DNA of 64,000 nt from Streptomyces sp. NBC_00083 (GCF_026343295.1 NZ_JAPELY010000003.1:62001-126000), one strand, 5' to 3'; counted from the first letter of the stretch, positions 7,755 to 16,785 are shown. Made by a program: numbers and translations. The notes: a model not told the origin generated them from the letters alone.

Positions 7755-9425
7755 TCAGCTCATACGAAGCGCCAGGAAGAAGTCCAGCTTGTCCTCGAGG
7801 CGCGACAGGTCACGGGCCGTCAACTGCTCGATCCTGCCCACCCGGTAGCGCAACGTGTTGACGTGGAGGTGCAGCCGCGTCGCGCACCGCGTCCAGGAGC
7901 CGTCGCAGTCCAGGAAGGCCTCCAGTGTGGGGATGAGTTCGGCCCGGTGGCGCCGGTCGTAGTCGCGCAGCGGGTCGAGGAGGCGGGCCGTGAAGGCGCG
8001 CCGCACGTCGTCCGGCACGAACGGCAGCAGCAGCACGTGCGAGGCCAGCTCGTGGTGGCCGGCCGCGCACACCCGGCCGGGGCGGGCCGCGGCGACCCGG
8101 CGGGCGTGCCGGGCCTCCTCCAGGGCGCCGCGCAGGCCCTCGGCGGAGTGCACCGCGGCGCTGACACCCAGGGTCAGCCGGCCGTCGTCGGCGAGCCCCG
8201 CCGAGAGCGGCGCCCGTACGACGTTCAGGAGCGCGTCGGCGTGCAGGCCGCCCTCGGGGTCCTCGGCCGTGACCGGGGGCAGCGGCACGAGCGCGATCGC
8301 CTCGTCGCCCGCGTGGGCCACGGCGATCCGGTCGGAGGACTCGGCGCCGACGACCGCGGGGTCGACGAGGATCTCCTCGAGGAGCGACTGGGCGACGGGA
8401 CCGCTCTCGATCTCCGCGCCCGTGTCCCGCTCCCAGTCGACCCGGGCCACCACGACCTGCCAGTGCGGCGCAGATCCGAGGCCGGGCATCAGCACGGGGG
8501 CCGCGACCCTGAGGCGGGCCGCGATCTCGGCGGGCGCGGCACCGGCCTGCACCAGTTCGAGGACCTCCTGGGCCAGCCTGCGGCGCACCGTGCGGGCCGC
8601 GTCGCGCCGGTCCCGCTCGACCGCGATGAGCTGGGTGACGCCCTGGAGCAGGTCGAGCCGTGCGGCCGGCCAGTCGCTCGCGTCCGCCTCCACGGCCAGC
8701 AGCCAGTCCGAAAGCACGCTCTCGCGCACATCGCGGGCGGCGGGAGCGGCGCCCCGCCCGTTGTTGCGGATCGGGAAGAGCGAGTAGGTCACGCCGTCGA
8801 CGGCGGCCCGGTGGGGACCGCGGCGACCGGTGCGGGTGGCCCCCAGGTGCTCGGCGGCGAGCGTGGCGCCCAGCGCGGGCGGCAGCGGATCGCCGATCCC
8901 CGCGATCTGCCGGCCGGTCGGAGAAAGCACCCAGGCCCGAAGATCGAGGTCGGAGCCCAGCAGGTCGAGGACGACCTCGGGGCCGCCCCCCGCCGGGCCC
9001 GACGTCATCAGCCTGCGGTGGCGGTCCACGACGGCCGCGAGGTCGCCCGCGCGCTCGCCCGAGACCTGCCGTACGACGTGCTCGGTGATGGTTGCGAACG
9101 CGACCGACTCGTTCACCGCGAAGAGCGGGAGCCGGTGGCGAGAACAAGCCAAAACAAGATCATCGGGAATGGCGCTGAGCTCCGCCTCGCCGGCCGCCAG
9201 GCCGGCCACGCCCGCACCCGCGAGGATGCGTACGAATGGCTCAGAATCTTCGGCGTCCCGGCGCCAGGCGAGACCCGTAAGGACCAGCTCGCCGCCCGTG
9301 AGGTAGCGGCTCGGATCGCGCAGGTCGGTGGTCATTACTCCCCGCACCGTACGGTCCAGCTCGTCCTCGCCGCCGAGCAGCCGCAGCCCCAGCGCGTCGG
9401 TTTCCAGAAGTGCGCGCAGCCGCAT
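7755..9425 (-). CDS. PucR-family transcriptional regulator of purine catabolism
   Basis: The N-terminal 120 residues (MRLRALLETDALGLRLLGG onward, with the motif TDLRDPSRYLTGGELVLT) are the PucR domain. A central region resembles the CdaR GGDEF-like fold, and the C terminus has the PucR helix-turn-helix (WTRCATRLHLHVNTLRYRVG). In Bacillus, PucR activates purine-degradation genes in response to allantoin-type intermediates. Here it is divergent from the xanthine dehydrogenase operon, so it is the obvious candidate regulator of it. The start is ATG 9425; a further ATG at 9539 would add 38 residues without domain support. The 259-base intergenic region holds a 9-bp inverted repeat (9464-9492). 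Confidence 0.9.
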   Translation of the reverse strand: MRLRALLETDALGLRLLGGEDELDRTVRGVMTTDLRDPSRYLTGGELVLTGLAWRRDAEDSEPFVRILAGAGVAGLAAGEAELSAIPDDLVLACSRHRLPLFAVNESVAFATITEHVVRQVSGERAGDLAAVVDRHRRLMTSGPAGGGPEVVLDLLGSDLDLRAWVLSPTGRQIAGIGDPLPPALGATLAAEHLGATRTGRRGPHRAAVDGVTYSLFPIRNNGRGAAPAARDVRESVLSDWLLAVEADASDWPAARLDLLQGVTQLIAVERDRRDAARTVRRRLAQEVLELVQAGAAPAEIAARLRVAAPVLMPGLGSAPHWQVVVARVDWERDTGAEIESGPVAQSLLEEILVDPAVVGAESSDRIAVAHAGDEAIALVPLPPVTAEDPEGGLHADALLNVVRAPLSAGLADDGRLTLGVSAAVHSAEGLRGALEEARHARRVAAARPGRVCAAGHHELASHVLLLPFVPDDVRRAFTARLLDPLRDYDRRHRAELIPTLEAFLDCDGSWTRCATRLHLHVNTLRYRVGRIEQLTARDLSRLEDKLDFFLALRMS

Positions 9426-9463
9426 CGCGTGTCGCCGCCGATCTGTCTTGATGTTGCCGTTGG

Positions 9464-9492
9464 AAGACGGTGGGTCAACAGAGCACCGTCTT
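9464..9492. promoter_or_regulatory. Inverted repeat in the pucR-xdh intergenic region
   Basis: AAGACGGTG (9464-9472) and CACCGTCTT (9484-9492) are perfect 9-bp arms around an 11-base spacer. The position, 39 bases upstream of the regulator start and 190 bases upstream of the xdh operon, fits an operator for the PucR protein, although a hairpin in the regulator's leader is equally possible. Confidence 0.5.
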
Positions 9493-9684
9493 TCATACGA
9501 ATCTACAGAACGTGAGCGGAGACCAGCCAACTGCTTCATGGTTTCGGTGACTGCACCCGAGGGATCGTGGCTTGTGTACTGATCTCACACCGCGTTAACA
9601 ACACATGAACGACGGAGATGTCGAGGGCCCGCTGTCACCAGGGTCCCACCCGCAAGACCCCGATCTTCAGAAGAGGAGCCAGTC

Positions 9685-10578
9685 ATGGACTTCCTTCGCC
9701 CGGCCAGCTGGGAGGAGGCGCTCGCCGTCAAGGCCGAGCACCCCACCGCTGTGCCCATCGCGGGTGGCACGGACATCATGGTCGAGATCAACTTCGATCA
9801 CCGCAGGCCCGAGTACCTGCTGGACCTCAACCGCATCCCGGAGCTGGCCCAGTGGGAGACCGGCCGGGACAGCGTCCGGCTCGGCCCCTCCGTCCCGTAC
9901 ACCAAGATCATGGAGAACCTGCGGGCCGAGCTGCCGGGCCTCGCGCTCGCCGCGCACACCGTGGCCTCCCCGCAGATCCGCAACCGCGCCGGCGTCGGCG
10001 GCAACCTCGGCTGCGCCTCCCCGGCCGGTGACGCCCACCCGGCGCTGCTGGCCTCCGGGGCCGACGTCGAGGTGGAGTCGCAGGCCCGCGGCGCCCGGCT
10101 CATCCCGATCGACGCCTTCTACCGGGGCGTCAAGCGCAACGCCCTCGCGGCGGACGAGCTGATCAAGGCGATCCACATCCCCACGGCGGACGGCCCCCAG
10201 CAGTTCTCCAAGGTGGGCACCCGCAACGCCATGGTCATCGCGGTCTGCGCGTTCGGACTGGCCCTGCACCCCGCCACGCGCACCGTCCGCACCGGCATCG
10301 GCTCGGCCGCCCCGACCCCCATTCGGGCGAAGACGGCCGAGGAATTTCTGAACGCGGCGCTCGAAGAGGGCGGCTTCTGGGACAACGGCAAGATCATCAC
10401 CCCGTCGATCGCCCGGCAGTTCGCCCAGCTCGCCTCGGCCGCCTGCAACCCGATCGACGACGTCCGCGGCACCGCGAGCTACCGCCGTCACGCCGTCGGC
10501 GTCATGGCCCGCCGCACGCTGATGTGGACGTGGGAGTCGTACCGGGGCGACGGTCGGACCCTGGAAGGAGCTGCATGA
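9685..10578 (+). CDS. Xanthine dehydrogenase, FAD-binding subunit (subunit M)
   Basis: This is the medium subunit of a three-part molybdenum hydroxylase. PIAGGTDIMV near residue 30 and ASPQIRNRAGVGGNLGCASP near 100 are the two FAD-binding motifs of the family; 297 residues is the usual size. It passes electrons from the Fe-S clusters to NAD+ or another acceptor. GAGGAG lies about 6 bases before the ATG. It is the first gene of a tightly overlapping M-S-L operon (stop overlaps the next ATG) behind a divergent PucR regulator. Xanthine is the likely substrate from context (PucR, purine permease, XdhC); CO or aldehyde oxidation is less likely. Confidence 0.9.
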   Translation: MDFLRPASWEEALAVKAEHPTAVPIAGGTDIMVEINFDHRRPEYLLDLNRIPELAQWETGRDSVRLGPSVPYTKIMENLRAELPGLALAAHTVASPQIRNRAGVGGNLGCASPAGDAHPALLASGADVEVESQARGARLIPIDAFYRGVKRNALAADELIKAIHIPTADGPQQFSKVGTRNAMVIAVCAFGLALHPATRTVRTGIGSAAPTPIRAKTAEEFLNAALEEGGFWDNGKIITPSIARQFAQLASAACNPIDDVRGTASYRRHAVGVMARRTLMWTWESYRGDGRTLEGAA

Positions 10579-11201
10579 CCATGCGCGTGAACTTCACCGT
10601 CAATGGCCGCCCGCAGCAGGCCGACGACGTCTGGGAGGGCGAGAGCCTCCTGTACGTCCTGCGCGAGCGCATGGGCCTTCCGGGTTCGAAGAACGCCTGT
10701 GAGCAGGGCGAGTGCGGCTCCTGCACGGTCCGCCTGGACGGCGTGCCCGTCTGCGCCTGTCTGGTCGCGGCCGGCCAGGCCGAGGGCCGCGACGTCGTCA
10801 CCGTGGAGGGCCTGGCCGACTACGCCGCCCACCGCGCCGACGCCCACCCCGGCGCCGGCTGCGCCCCGGGCGCCTGCGGTACGTCCCTCGACGCCGCCCG
10901 GCGCCGCTCGGCCCGGGAATCCGGGAGCGAGTCCGGCGCGCGGGCCCAGGACGGGCAGACTGGAGAGGCGGGCGCGCTCTCCCCGATCCAGCAGGCCTTC
11001 ATCGACGCCGGCGCCGTGCAGTGCGGTTTCTGCACCCCCGGTCTCCTGGTCGCCGCCGACGAGCTCCTGGAGCGCAACGCCGAGCCGTCCGACGCGGACA
11101 TCCGCGAGGCGCTCTCGGGCAACCTGTGCCGCTGCACGGGTTACGAGAAGATCCTGGACGCGGTCCGCCTCGCGGCCGCCCGTCAGGAAGAGGCGGTGTG
11201 A
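10575..11201 (+). CDS. Xanthine dehydrogenase, (2Fe-2S) subunit (subunit S)
   Basis: The plant-ferredoxin cluster motif CEQGECGSC with a downstream Cys and the family's second cluster CGFC...CRCTGY are both present. Between them is a 50-residue Ser/Ala/Gly/Arg-rich insert (about residues 95-140) not found in short CoxS proteins; it includes ACGTSLDAARRRSARES and is probably a surface loop. The ATG at 10575 overlaps the previous stop (ATGA). GGAAGGAG is four bases before it and ten bases before an alternative ATG at 10581, so the start is uncertain by two codons. The subunit carries electrons from the molybdenum centre to FAD. Confidence 0.9.
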   Translation: MTMRVNFTVNGRPQQADDVWEGESLLYVLRERMGLPGSKNACEQGECGSCTVRLDGVPVCACLVAAGQAEGRDVVTVEGLADYAAHRADAHPGAGCAPGACGTSLDAARRRSARESGSESGARAQDGQTGEAGALSPIQQAFIDAGAVQCGFCTPGLLVAADELLERNAEPSDADIREALSGNLCRCTGYEKILDAVRLAAARQEEAV

Positions 11202-11203
11202 CC

Positions 11204-13609
11204 ATGGCGCGCGACATCCGCACCACACCGGCCGGCACGCCCACCAATGTGTCCCAGGACCACATCAAGGGCGGCATCGGCGCATCGACCCTGCGTCCCG
11301 ACGGCACCCTCAAGGTCACCGGCGAGTTCGCCTACTCCTCGGACATGTGGCACGAGGACATGGTGTGGGGCCACACCCTGCGCTCCACCGTGGCCCACGC
11401 CCGCATCGACGCCATCGACATCACCGAGGCCGTCGCGATGCCCGGCGTGTACGCCGTGCTCACCTACGACGACCTGCCGACCCAGGTCAAGCACTACGGC
11501 CTGGAGATCAAGGACACCCCGGTCCTGGCCCACGGCCGGGTCCGCCACCACGGCGAGCCGGTCGCCCTCGTGGCCGCCGACCACCCGGAGACGGCACGGC
11601 GTGCCGCCGCTAAGATCAGGATCGACTACACCGAGCTGCCGGTCGTCACCGACGAGGCCTCGGCCACCGCCCCCGGCGCGCCGCTCATCCACGAGGACCG
11701 CGACGACCACCACGCCGCGCACGTCCCGCACCCCAACATCGTGCACCGCCAGCCGATCGTCCGCGGCGACGTGGCCACGGCGCGCGGGCGCGCCGACGTG
11801 ATCGTCCGGGGCGAGTACACCTTCGGCATGCAGGACCAGGCCTTCCTCGGCCCGGAGTCCGGCCTCGCCGTGCCCGCGGACGACGGCGGCGTCGACCTGT
11901 ACGTCGCCACGCAGTGGCTGCACTCCGACCTCCAGCAGATCGCCCCGGTCCTCGGCCTGCCGCCGGAGAAGATCCGCATGACGCTCTCCGGCGTCGGCGG
12001 CGCCTTCGGAGGCCGCGAGGACATCTCGATGCAGATCCACGCCTGTCTCCTGGCGCTGCGCACGGGCAGGCCGGTCAAGATGGTCTACAACCGCTTCGAG
12101 TCGTTCTTCGGCCATGTGCACCGCCATCCGGCGAAGCTCTCCTACGAGCACGGCGCCACCAAGGACGGCAGGATCACGCACATGACGTGCCGGATCGTCC
12201 TGGACGGCGGCGCCTACGCGTCGGCCTCCCCGGCCGTCGTCGGCAACGCCTCCTCGCTCTCGGTCGGCCCGTACGTCGTGAACGACGTCGACATCGAGGC
12301 GATCGCGCTCTACACCAACAACCCGCCCTGCGGCGCCATGCGCGGCTTCGGCGCCGTCCAGGCCTGCTTCGCCTACGAGGCCCAGATGGACCGGCTCGCG
12401 GCGGAGCTGCACATGGACCCGGTCGAGTTCCGGCAGCTCAACGCCATGGAGCAGGGCACGGTCATGCCGACGGGACAGGTCGTGGACTCCCCGGCGCCGG
12501 TCGCCGAGCTGCTGCGCCGCGTCAAGGCCCGCCCGCTGCCGCCCGAGCAGCAGTGGCTGTCGGCCGGCGAGGCCGCGGACGTGCGCGCCCTGCCGGGCGG
12601 CCTGTCCAACACCTCGCACGGCGAGGGTGTCGTGCGGGGCGTCGGCTACGCGGTCGGCATCAAGAACGTCGGCTTCTCCGAAGGCTTCGACGACTACTCC
12701 ACCGCCCGGGTCCGCCTGGAGGTCATCAACGGCCGGCCCGTCGCGATGGTCCACACGGCCATGGCGGAGGTCGGTCAGGGCGGTGTCACCGTGCACGCCC
12801 AGATCGTCCGCACGGAGCTGGGCGTCGCGCAGGTGACCATCCACCCGGCCGACACCCAGGTCGGCTCCGCCGGTTCCACCTCCGCCTCCCGGCAGACGTA
12901 CATGACCGGCGGCGCCGTGAAGAACACCTGCGAGGCCGTCCGCGCCCGGGTGCTGGAGATCGGCCGCCGCAAGTTCGGCTCCTACCACCCCGCCTGGGCC
13001 ACGGCCGAGCTGCTGCTCGAAGCCGGCCAGGTCGTCACCGACGGCGGCGAGGTCCTCGCCGACCTGGCGGACGTCCTCGAGGGCGAGGAGATCGATGTGG
13101 AGCTGGAGTTCCGGCACCGCCCGACCCAGGCGTTCGACCTGGTCACGGGCCAGGGCAACGGCCACGTCCAGTACACCTTCGCCGCGCACCGCGCGGTGGT
13201 CGAGGTGGACACCGAGCTCGGCCTCGTCAAGGTCGTCGAGCTCGCCACCGCGCAGGACGTGGGCAAGGCCCTCAACATGCTCTCCGTCGTCGGCCAGATC
13301 CAGGGTGGCACCACCCAGGGACTGGGCGTCGCGGTGATGGAGGAGATCATCGTGGATCCGAAGACCGCGAAGGTACGCAACCCGTCCTTCACGGACTATC
13401 TGATCCCGACCATCCTCGACACTCCGGCCATGCCGGTCGATGTCCTGGAACTCGCCGACCCGAACGCGCCGTACGGCCTGCGCGGTGTCGGCGAGGCCCC
13501 GACCCTCTCGTCCACCCCGGCCGTCCTCGCGGCGATCCGGGACGCGACGGGTCTGGAACTGAACAGGACTCCCGTCCGCCCCGAGCACCTCACGGGAAAC
13601 GGAGTCTGA
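11204..13609 (+). CDS. Xanthine dehydrogenase, molybdopterin-binding catalytic subunit (subunit L)
   Basis: This 801-residue large subunit binds the molybdenum cofactor and hydroxylates xanthine to urate. Visible cofactor motifs are GVGGAFGGRED (about residue 264) and CGAMRGFGAVQ (about 375), and the segment LRGVGEAPTLSSTPAV near the C terminus carries the glutamate that acts as active-site base in this family. ATG 11204 has GGAAGAGG ten bases upstream; GTG 11198, overlapping the previous stop, is an equally coupled alternative. Length and order (M, S, L) match other actinobacterial xanthine dehydrogenases. Maturation should depend on the XdhC protein encoded 1.9 kb downstream. Confidence 0.92.
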   Translation: MARDIRTTPAGTPTNVSQDHIKGGIGASTLRPDGTLKVTGEFAYSSDMWHEDMVWGHTLRSTVAHARIDAIDITEAVAMPGVYAVLTYDDLPTQVKHYGLEIKDTPVLAHGRVRHHGEPVALVAADHPETARRAAAKIRIDYTELPVVTDEASATAPGAPLIHEDRDDHHAAHVPHPNIVHRQPIVRGDVATARGRADVIVRGEYTFGMQDQAFLGPESGLAVPADDGGVDLYVATQWLHSDLQQIAPVLGLPPEKIRMTLSGVGGAFGGREDISMQIHACLLALRTGRPVKMVYNRFESFFGHVHRHPAKLSYEHGATKDGRITHMTCRIVLDGGAYASASPAVVGNASSLSVGPYVVNDVDIEAIALYTNNPPCGAMRGFGAVQACFAYEAQMDRLAAELHMDPVEFRQLNAMEQGTVMPTGQVVDSPAPVAELLRRVKARPLPPEQQWLSAGEAADVRALPGGLSNTSHGEGVVRGVGYAVGIKNVGFSEGFDDYSTARVRLEVINGRPVAMVHTAMAEVGQGGVTVHAQIVRTELGVAQVTIHPADTQVGSAGSTSASRQTYMTGGAVKNTCEAVRARVLEIGRRKFGSYHPAWATAELLLEAGQVVTDGGEVLADLADVLEGEEIDVELEFRHRPTQAFDLVTGQGNGHVQYTFAAHRAVVEVDTELGLVKVVELATAQDVGKALNMLSVVGQIQGGTTQGLGVAVMEEIIVDPKTAKVRNPSFTDYLIPTILDTPAMPVDVLELADPNAPYGLRGVGEAPTLSSTPAVLAAIRDATGLELNRTPVRPEHLTGNGV

Positions 13610-13720
13610 TCCCCCGGGATCCCCCAAGCCCTCCGGGCGGTGCGTGCCTCCCAGGAACGTCACACTTCCGAAGCCCGCACCGCCCGGAGCACACCAGTAC
13701 CGCACCGCTCGCGGTCCTCG

Positions 13721-13816
13721 TCACCAGCAACACCAGCACCACCAGTCACACCAGAAATATCCGTAACACCCGTAGTAATCAGCACCACCAGCAGTACCGA
13801 GCACCACCAGCAACAC
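13721..13816. repeat. CACCAG/CAACAC low-complexity repeat
   Basis: Units such as CACCAGCAACACCAGCACC and CACCACCAGCAGTACC recur irregularly over about 95 bases. The strand is almost free of G-rich runs, unlike its surroundings. Confidence 0.7.
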
Positions 13817-13835
13817 CTGTAGCCATCTGCACTGC

Positions 13836-13851
13836 GGTACCCGTGGGTACC
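13836..13851. promoter_or_regulatory. Inverted repeat upstream of the purine permease
   Basis: GGTACCC and GGGTACC are perfect 7-bp arms around GT. It lies 142 bases upstream of the permease start and could be an operator; the regulator is not identifiable from sequence alone. Confidence 0.45.
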
Positions 13852-13992
13852 CCCGCAGGAGCAGACACCGTTCGTCTCGGGCCGTCCCCCGGGTCGTGCA
13901 GCCCACGCATCAATCCCAAATCCCGCAGCTTGTCTGACCTGAAGACTTCACGTCTTATGCGGGTGCCCCTGTGAACCTTGGGAGTAGGCACC

Positions 13993-15456
13993 ATGACCCA
14001 GCAGTCTGTGGAGCCCAAGACCACCGTCGAGGACGCGGGCTCCGGCTCCCGTCCCCCCGCCGGCAGGTCTTGGCTCGACCGGTACTTTCACATATCCGAG
14101 CGGGGATCCACGCTCGCGCAGGAAGTGCGCGGCGGCATCACCACCTTCATGGCGATGTGTTACATCCTCCTGCTCAACCCCCTGATCCTCTCGACGCCCG
14201 ACGTCGACAAGCACACGCTGGGCCATGCGGGCCTGGTGACCGCCACCGCGCTCGCGGCCGCGGTCAGCACCCTGCTGATGGGCTTCATCGGAAAGGTTCC
14301 GCTCGCGCTCGCCGCCGGACTCAACGTCTCCGCGGCGCTGACCACCCAGGTGGTCCCCAACATGACCTGGCCGCAGGCCATGGGCATGTGCGTCATGTAC
14401 GGCGTCGTGATCATGCTCCTGGTCGTCACCGGCCTCCGCGAGATGATCATGAACGCCATCCCCCTGGCGCTCAAGCACGCCATCACCATGGGCATCGGCA
14501 TGTTCGTCGCCCTGCTGGGCCTGGTGAAGGCCGGATTCGTGGGCAAGGGCCCCGAACACGGTCCGCCGGTCACCCTCGGCCTGACCGGCGAGCTCGTGGG
14601 CTGGCCCGTCTTCTTCTTCGCCGTCACCCTGCTGCTGATCTTCGCGCTCCAGGCCCGCAAGGTGCCCGGCGCGATCCTGATCGGCATCGTCTCGGGCAGC
14701 GTCCTGGCCTTCGTGGTCACCAAGGTCGCCGGCCTGACCGACGCGGACTGGGGCGGCACCGCTCCCGGCCTCAGCGGCAGCGCGGTCTCCACGCCCGACT
14801 TCGGCCTCTTCGGCCACGTCGAGTTCGGCGGCTGGGGCTCCATCGGCGCCATCAGCGTGGGCATGATCGTCTTCACACTGGTGCTCGCCGGCTTCTTCGA
14901 CGCGATGGCCACCATCATCGGCGTCGGCCAGGAAGCCAAGCTCGCCGACGACCAGGGCCGTATGCCGGGCCTGTCCAAGGCACTGTTCATCGACGGCGCG
15001 GGCGGCGCGATCGGTGGCGTCGCCGGCGCCTCCGGCCAGACCGTCTTCATCGAATCGGCGTCCGGCGCCGGTGAGGGAGCCCGTACCGGTCTCTCCTCCG
15101 TCGTCACCGGCCTCTTCTTCGCGGCCTGCCTCTTCTTCACCCCGGTCACCCAGCTCGTTCCCGCCCAGGTCGCCTCCGCGGCCCTCGTGGTCATCGGTTC
15201 GATGATGATGAGCGCCGCCAAGCACGTGGACTGGAGCGACCGCTCGGTCTCCATCCCGGTCTTCCTCACCGTCGCCCTCATGCCGTTCACGTACAACATC
15301 ACCGCCGGTGTCGGCGCTGGTGTCATCGCCTACACCGTGATCAAGGCGGCCCAGGGCAAGTGGCGTGAGATCGGCGGGTTCATGTGGGCCCTGACGGCCG
15401 TCTTCACCATCTACTTCGCGCTCCATCCGATCGAGAGCTGGCTGGGCGTCAAGTAG
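13993..15456 (+). CDS. Purine permease, NCS2 family (AzgA/GhxP-like)
   Basis: This 487-residue protein has about 12 hydrophobic segments and the AzgA-branch signatures GGITTFMAMCYILLLNP near the N terminus, GFFDAMATIIGVGQEA in the middle and SASGAGEGARTGLSSVV after it. AzgA-type carriers import hypoxanthine, guanine or adenine by proton symport. The ATG follows GGGAGTAGG at a normal distance. Placed between the xanthine dehydrogenase genes and xdhC, it most likely supplies the substrate. Its own 380-base upstream gap suggests separate control. The exact purine specificity cannot be read from sequence. Confidence 0.9.
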   Translation: MTQQSVEPKTTVEDAGSGSRPPAGRSWLDRYFHISERGSTLAQEVRGGITTFMAMCYILLLNPLILSTPDVDKHTLGHAGLVTATALAAAVSTLLMGFIGKVPLALAAGLNVSAALTTQVVPNMTWPQAMGMCVMYGVVIMLLVVTGLREMIMNAIPLALKHAITMGIGMFVALLGLVKAGFVGKGPEHGPPVTLGLTGELVGWPVFFFAVTLLLIFALQARKVPGAILIGIVSGSVLAFVVTKVAGLTDADWGGTAPGLSGSAVSTPDFGLFGHVEFGGWGSIGAISVGMIVFTLVLAGFFDAMATIIGVGQEAKLADDQGRMPGLSKALFIDGAGGAIGGVAGASGQTVFIESASGAGEGARTGLSSVVTGLFFAACLFFTPVTQLVPAQVASAALVVIGSMMMSAAKHVDWSDRSVSIPVFLTVALMPFTYNITAGVGAGVIAYTVIKAAQGKWREIGGFMWALTAVFTIYFALHPIESWLGVK

Positions 15457-15503
15457 CGGCCGTGCCGCTGGTGCCCTCCGCACATCCGTAAGGAGAACCG
15501 AAC

Positions 15504-16655
15504 ATGCTGGACATCGCCGATGAGCTCAACCGGTGGGTCGAGCAGGGACGCGAGTTCGCCGTGGCCACCGTGGTGGCCGTCGGCGGGAGCGCGCCCCGAC
15601 AGCCAGGAGCCGCCCTCGCGGTCGACAGCGAGGGTACGGCGATCGGCTCGGTCTCCGGCGGATGTGTGGAGGGCGCCGTCTATGAACTGTGCCGCCAGGC
15701 GCTCGACGACGGCGAGACCGTCCTCGAACGCTTCGGGTACAGCGATGAGGACGCCTTCGCGGTCGGTCTGACCTGCGGCGGCGTCATCGACATACTGATC
15801 ACCCCGGTCGGGGCGGGCTCCGCCGCCCGGCCGGTCTTCGCCGCCGCGCTCGCCGTCGCGGCCCGCGGCGAGGCCGCCGCCGTCGCCCGCGTCACCGAGG
15901 GCCCGGCCGAACTCATGGGCCACGCCCTGCTCGTCCACCCCGGCGGCGGGTACGAGGGCGCGCTCGGCGGCCACCCCGAACTGGACCGGGCCGTGGCCGA
16001 AGAGGCCGTCGCCCTGCTCGACGCCGGCCGCACCGCCACGCTCTCCCTCGGGGCCGACGGCCGCCTGTGCGGACAGCCGCTCACCGTCCTGGTCGAGTCG
16101 AGCGTCCCGGCCCCCCGCATGATCGTCTTCGGCGCCATCGACTTCGCCGCCGCCCTGGTCAGGGTCGGCAAATTCCTGAACTACCACGTCACCGTCTGCG
16201 ATGCCCGGCCCGTCTTCGCGACCAGGACCCGCTTCCCCGACGCCGACGAGATCGCCGTCGAGTGGCCGCACCGGTACCTGGAGCGCACCGCCGTCGACCC
16301 CCGCACCGTGCTGTGCGTCCTGACCCACGACGCGAAGTTCGACATCCCGCTGCTGGAGCGCGCCCTGCGGATGCCGGTCGCGTACGTCGGCGCGATGGGG
16401 TCCCGCCGCACCCACCTCGACCGCAACAGGCGGCTCCGCGAGGCCGGCGTCTCCGAACTCGAACTGAACCGGCTGCGCTCCCCGATCGGCCTCGACCTCG
16501 GCGCCCGTACGCCCGAGGAGACCGCCCTGTCCATCGCCGCGGAGATCGTCGCCAACCGGCGCGGAGGCAGCGGTGTCCCGCTGGCCGGGGCCCACACCCC
16601 GATCCACCACGACGGCTCGGGACCGACGGGACGGCGCATAGGCTCGGTCGCCTGA
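15504..16655 (+). CDS. xdhC: XdhC/CoxI family molybdenum-cofactor maturation protein
   Basis: The N-terminal XdhC_CoxI domain contains VAVGGSAPRQPGAALAV and SGGCVEGAVYE, with the Cys that in XdhC helps load sulfurated molybdenum cofactor. The C-terminal Rossmann-like domain contains MIVFGAIDFAAALVRVG and ALRMPVAYVGAMGSRRTH. XdhC binds Moco, protects it and inserts it into xanthine dehydrogenase. AAGGAG lies nine bases before the ATG, and the gene starts 47 bases after the permease stop, so the two are probably co-transcribed. Its 383 residues match the two-domain form. Confidence 0.92.
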   Translation: MLDIADELNRWVEQGREFAVATVVAVGGSAPRQPGAALAVDSEGTAIGSVSGGCVEGAVYELCRQALDDGETVLERFGYSDEDAFAVGLTCGGVIDILITPVGAGSAARPVFAAALAVAARGEAAAVARVTEGPAELMGHALLVHPGGGYEGALGGHPELDRAVAEEAVALLDAGRTATLSLGADGRLCGQPLTVLVESSVPAPRMIVFGAIDFAAALVRVGKFLNYHVTVCDARPVFATRTRFPDADEIAVEWPHRYLERTAVDPRTVLCVLTHDAKFDIPLLERALRMPVAYVGAMGSRRTHLDRNRRLREAGVSELELNRLRSPIGLDLGARTPEETALSIAAEIVANRRGGSGVPLAGAHTPIHHDGSGPTGRRIGSVA

Positions 16656-16670
16656 CCGGTGCCGGGGCGC

Positions 16671-16710
16671 CGTCCGGGCGCCTCCGGGCGCCTCCGGGCG
16701 CCTCCGGGCG
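16671..16710. repeat. 10-bp tandem repeat (four copies)
   Basis: Four head-to-tail copies of CCTCCGGGCG (the first reads CGTCCGGGCG) lie between xdhC and the acetyltransferase gene. It could vary in copy number between strains. Confidence 0.85.
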
Positions 16711-16785
16711 CCGCCTCCGCGCCCCCGCCCCCGACCCGCCCGTTCTGTTGGTGACTGCCCGTTTCGTACGGGTTAGGGTCCCGCC

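Larger units (their letters stand above)
13610..13992. other. Intergenic region upstream of the purine permease
   Basis: This 380-base gap separates the xdh operon from the permease. It contains a CACCAG-rich low-complexity stretch (13721-13816), a 16-bp inverted repeat (13836-13851) and a slightly AT-richer segment near 13910-13970 likely to hold the permease promoter. No reading frame here has a ribosome site or normal composition; one minus-strand frame is a Trp/Cys/Tyr-rich translation of the repeat and I do not call it. Confidence 0.5.

Noticed and set aside
7716..9515. 599-codon open frame on the plus strand opposite the PucR gene
   Set aside because: Shadow of PucR; its composition is dominated by Arg, Gly, His and Gln and no motif is found.
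11183..13705. 840-codon open frame antisense to the molybdopterin subunit of xanthine dehydrogenase
   Set aside because: It mirrors the GC-rich third positions of a clear family gene, has no ribosome site and no known domain; similar shadow frames lie under most genes here.
13721..13906. Small minus-strand frame ending in Trp/Cys/Tyr-rich residues
   Set aside because: It is a translation of the CACCAG repeat tract, with no ribosome site.
6030..16655. A secondary-metabolite cluster around the GntR, PucR and oxidoreductase genes
   Set aside because: No synthase, synthetase, tailoring set or resistance gene is present; the genes form a purine-catabolism block.
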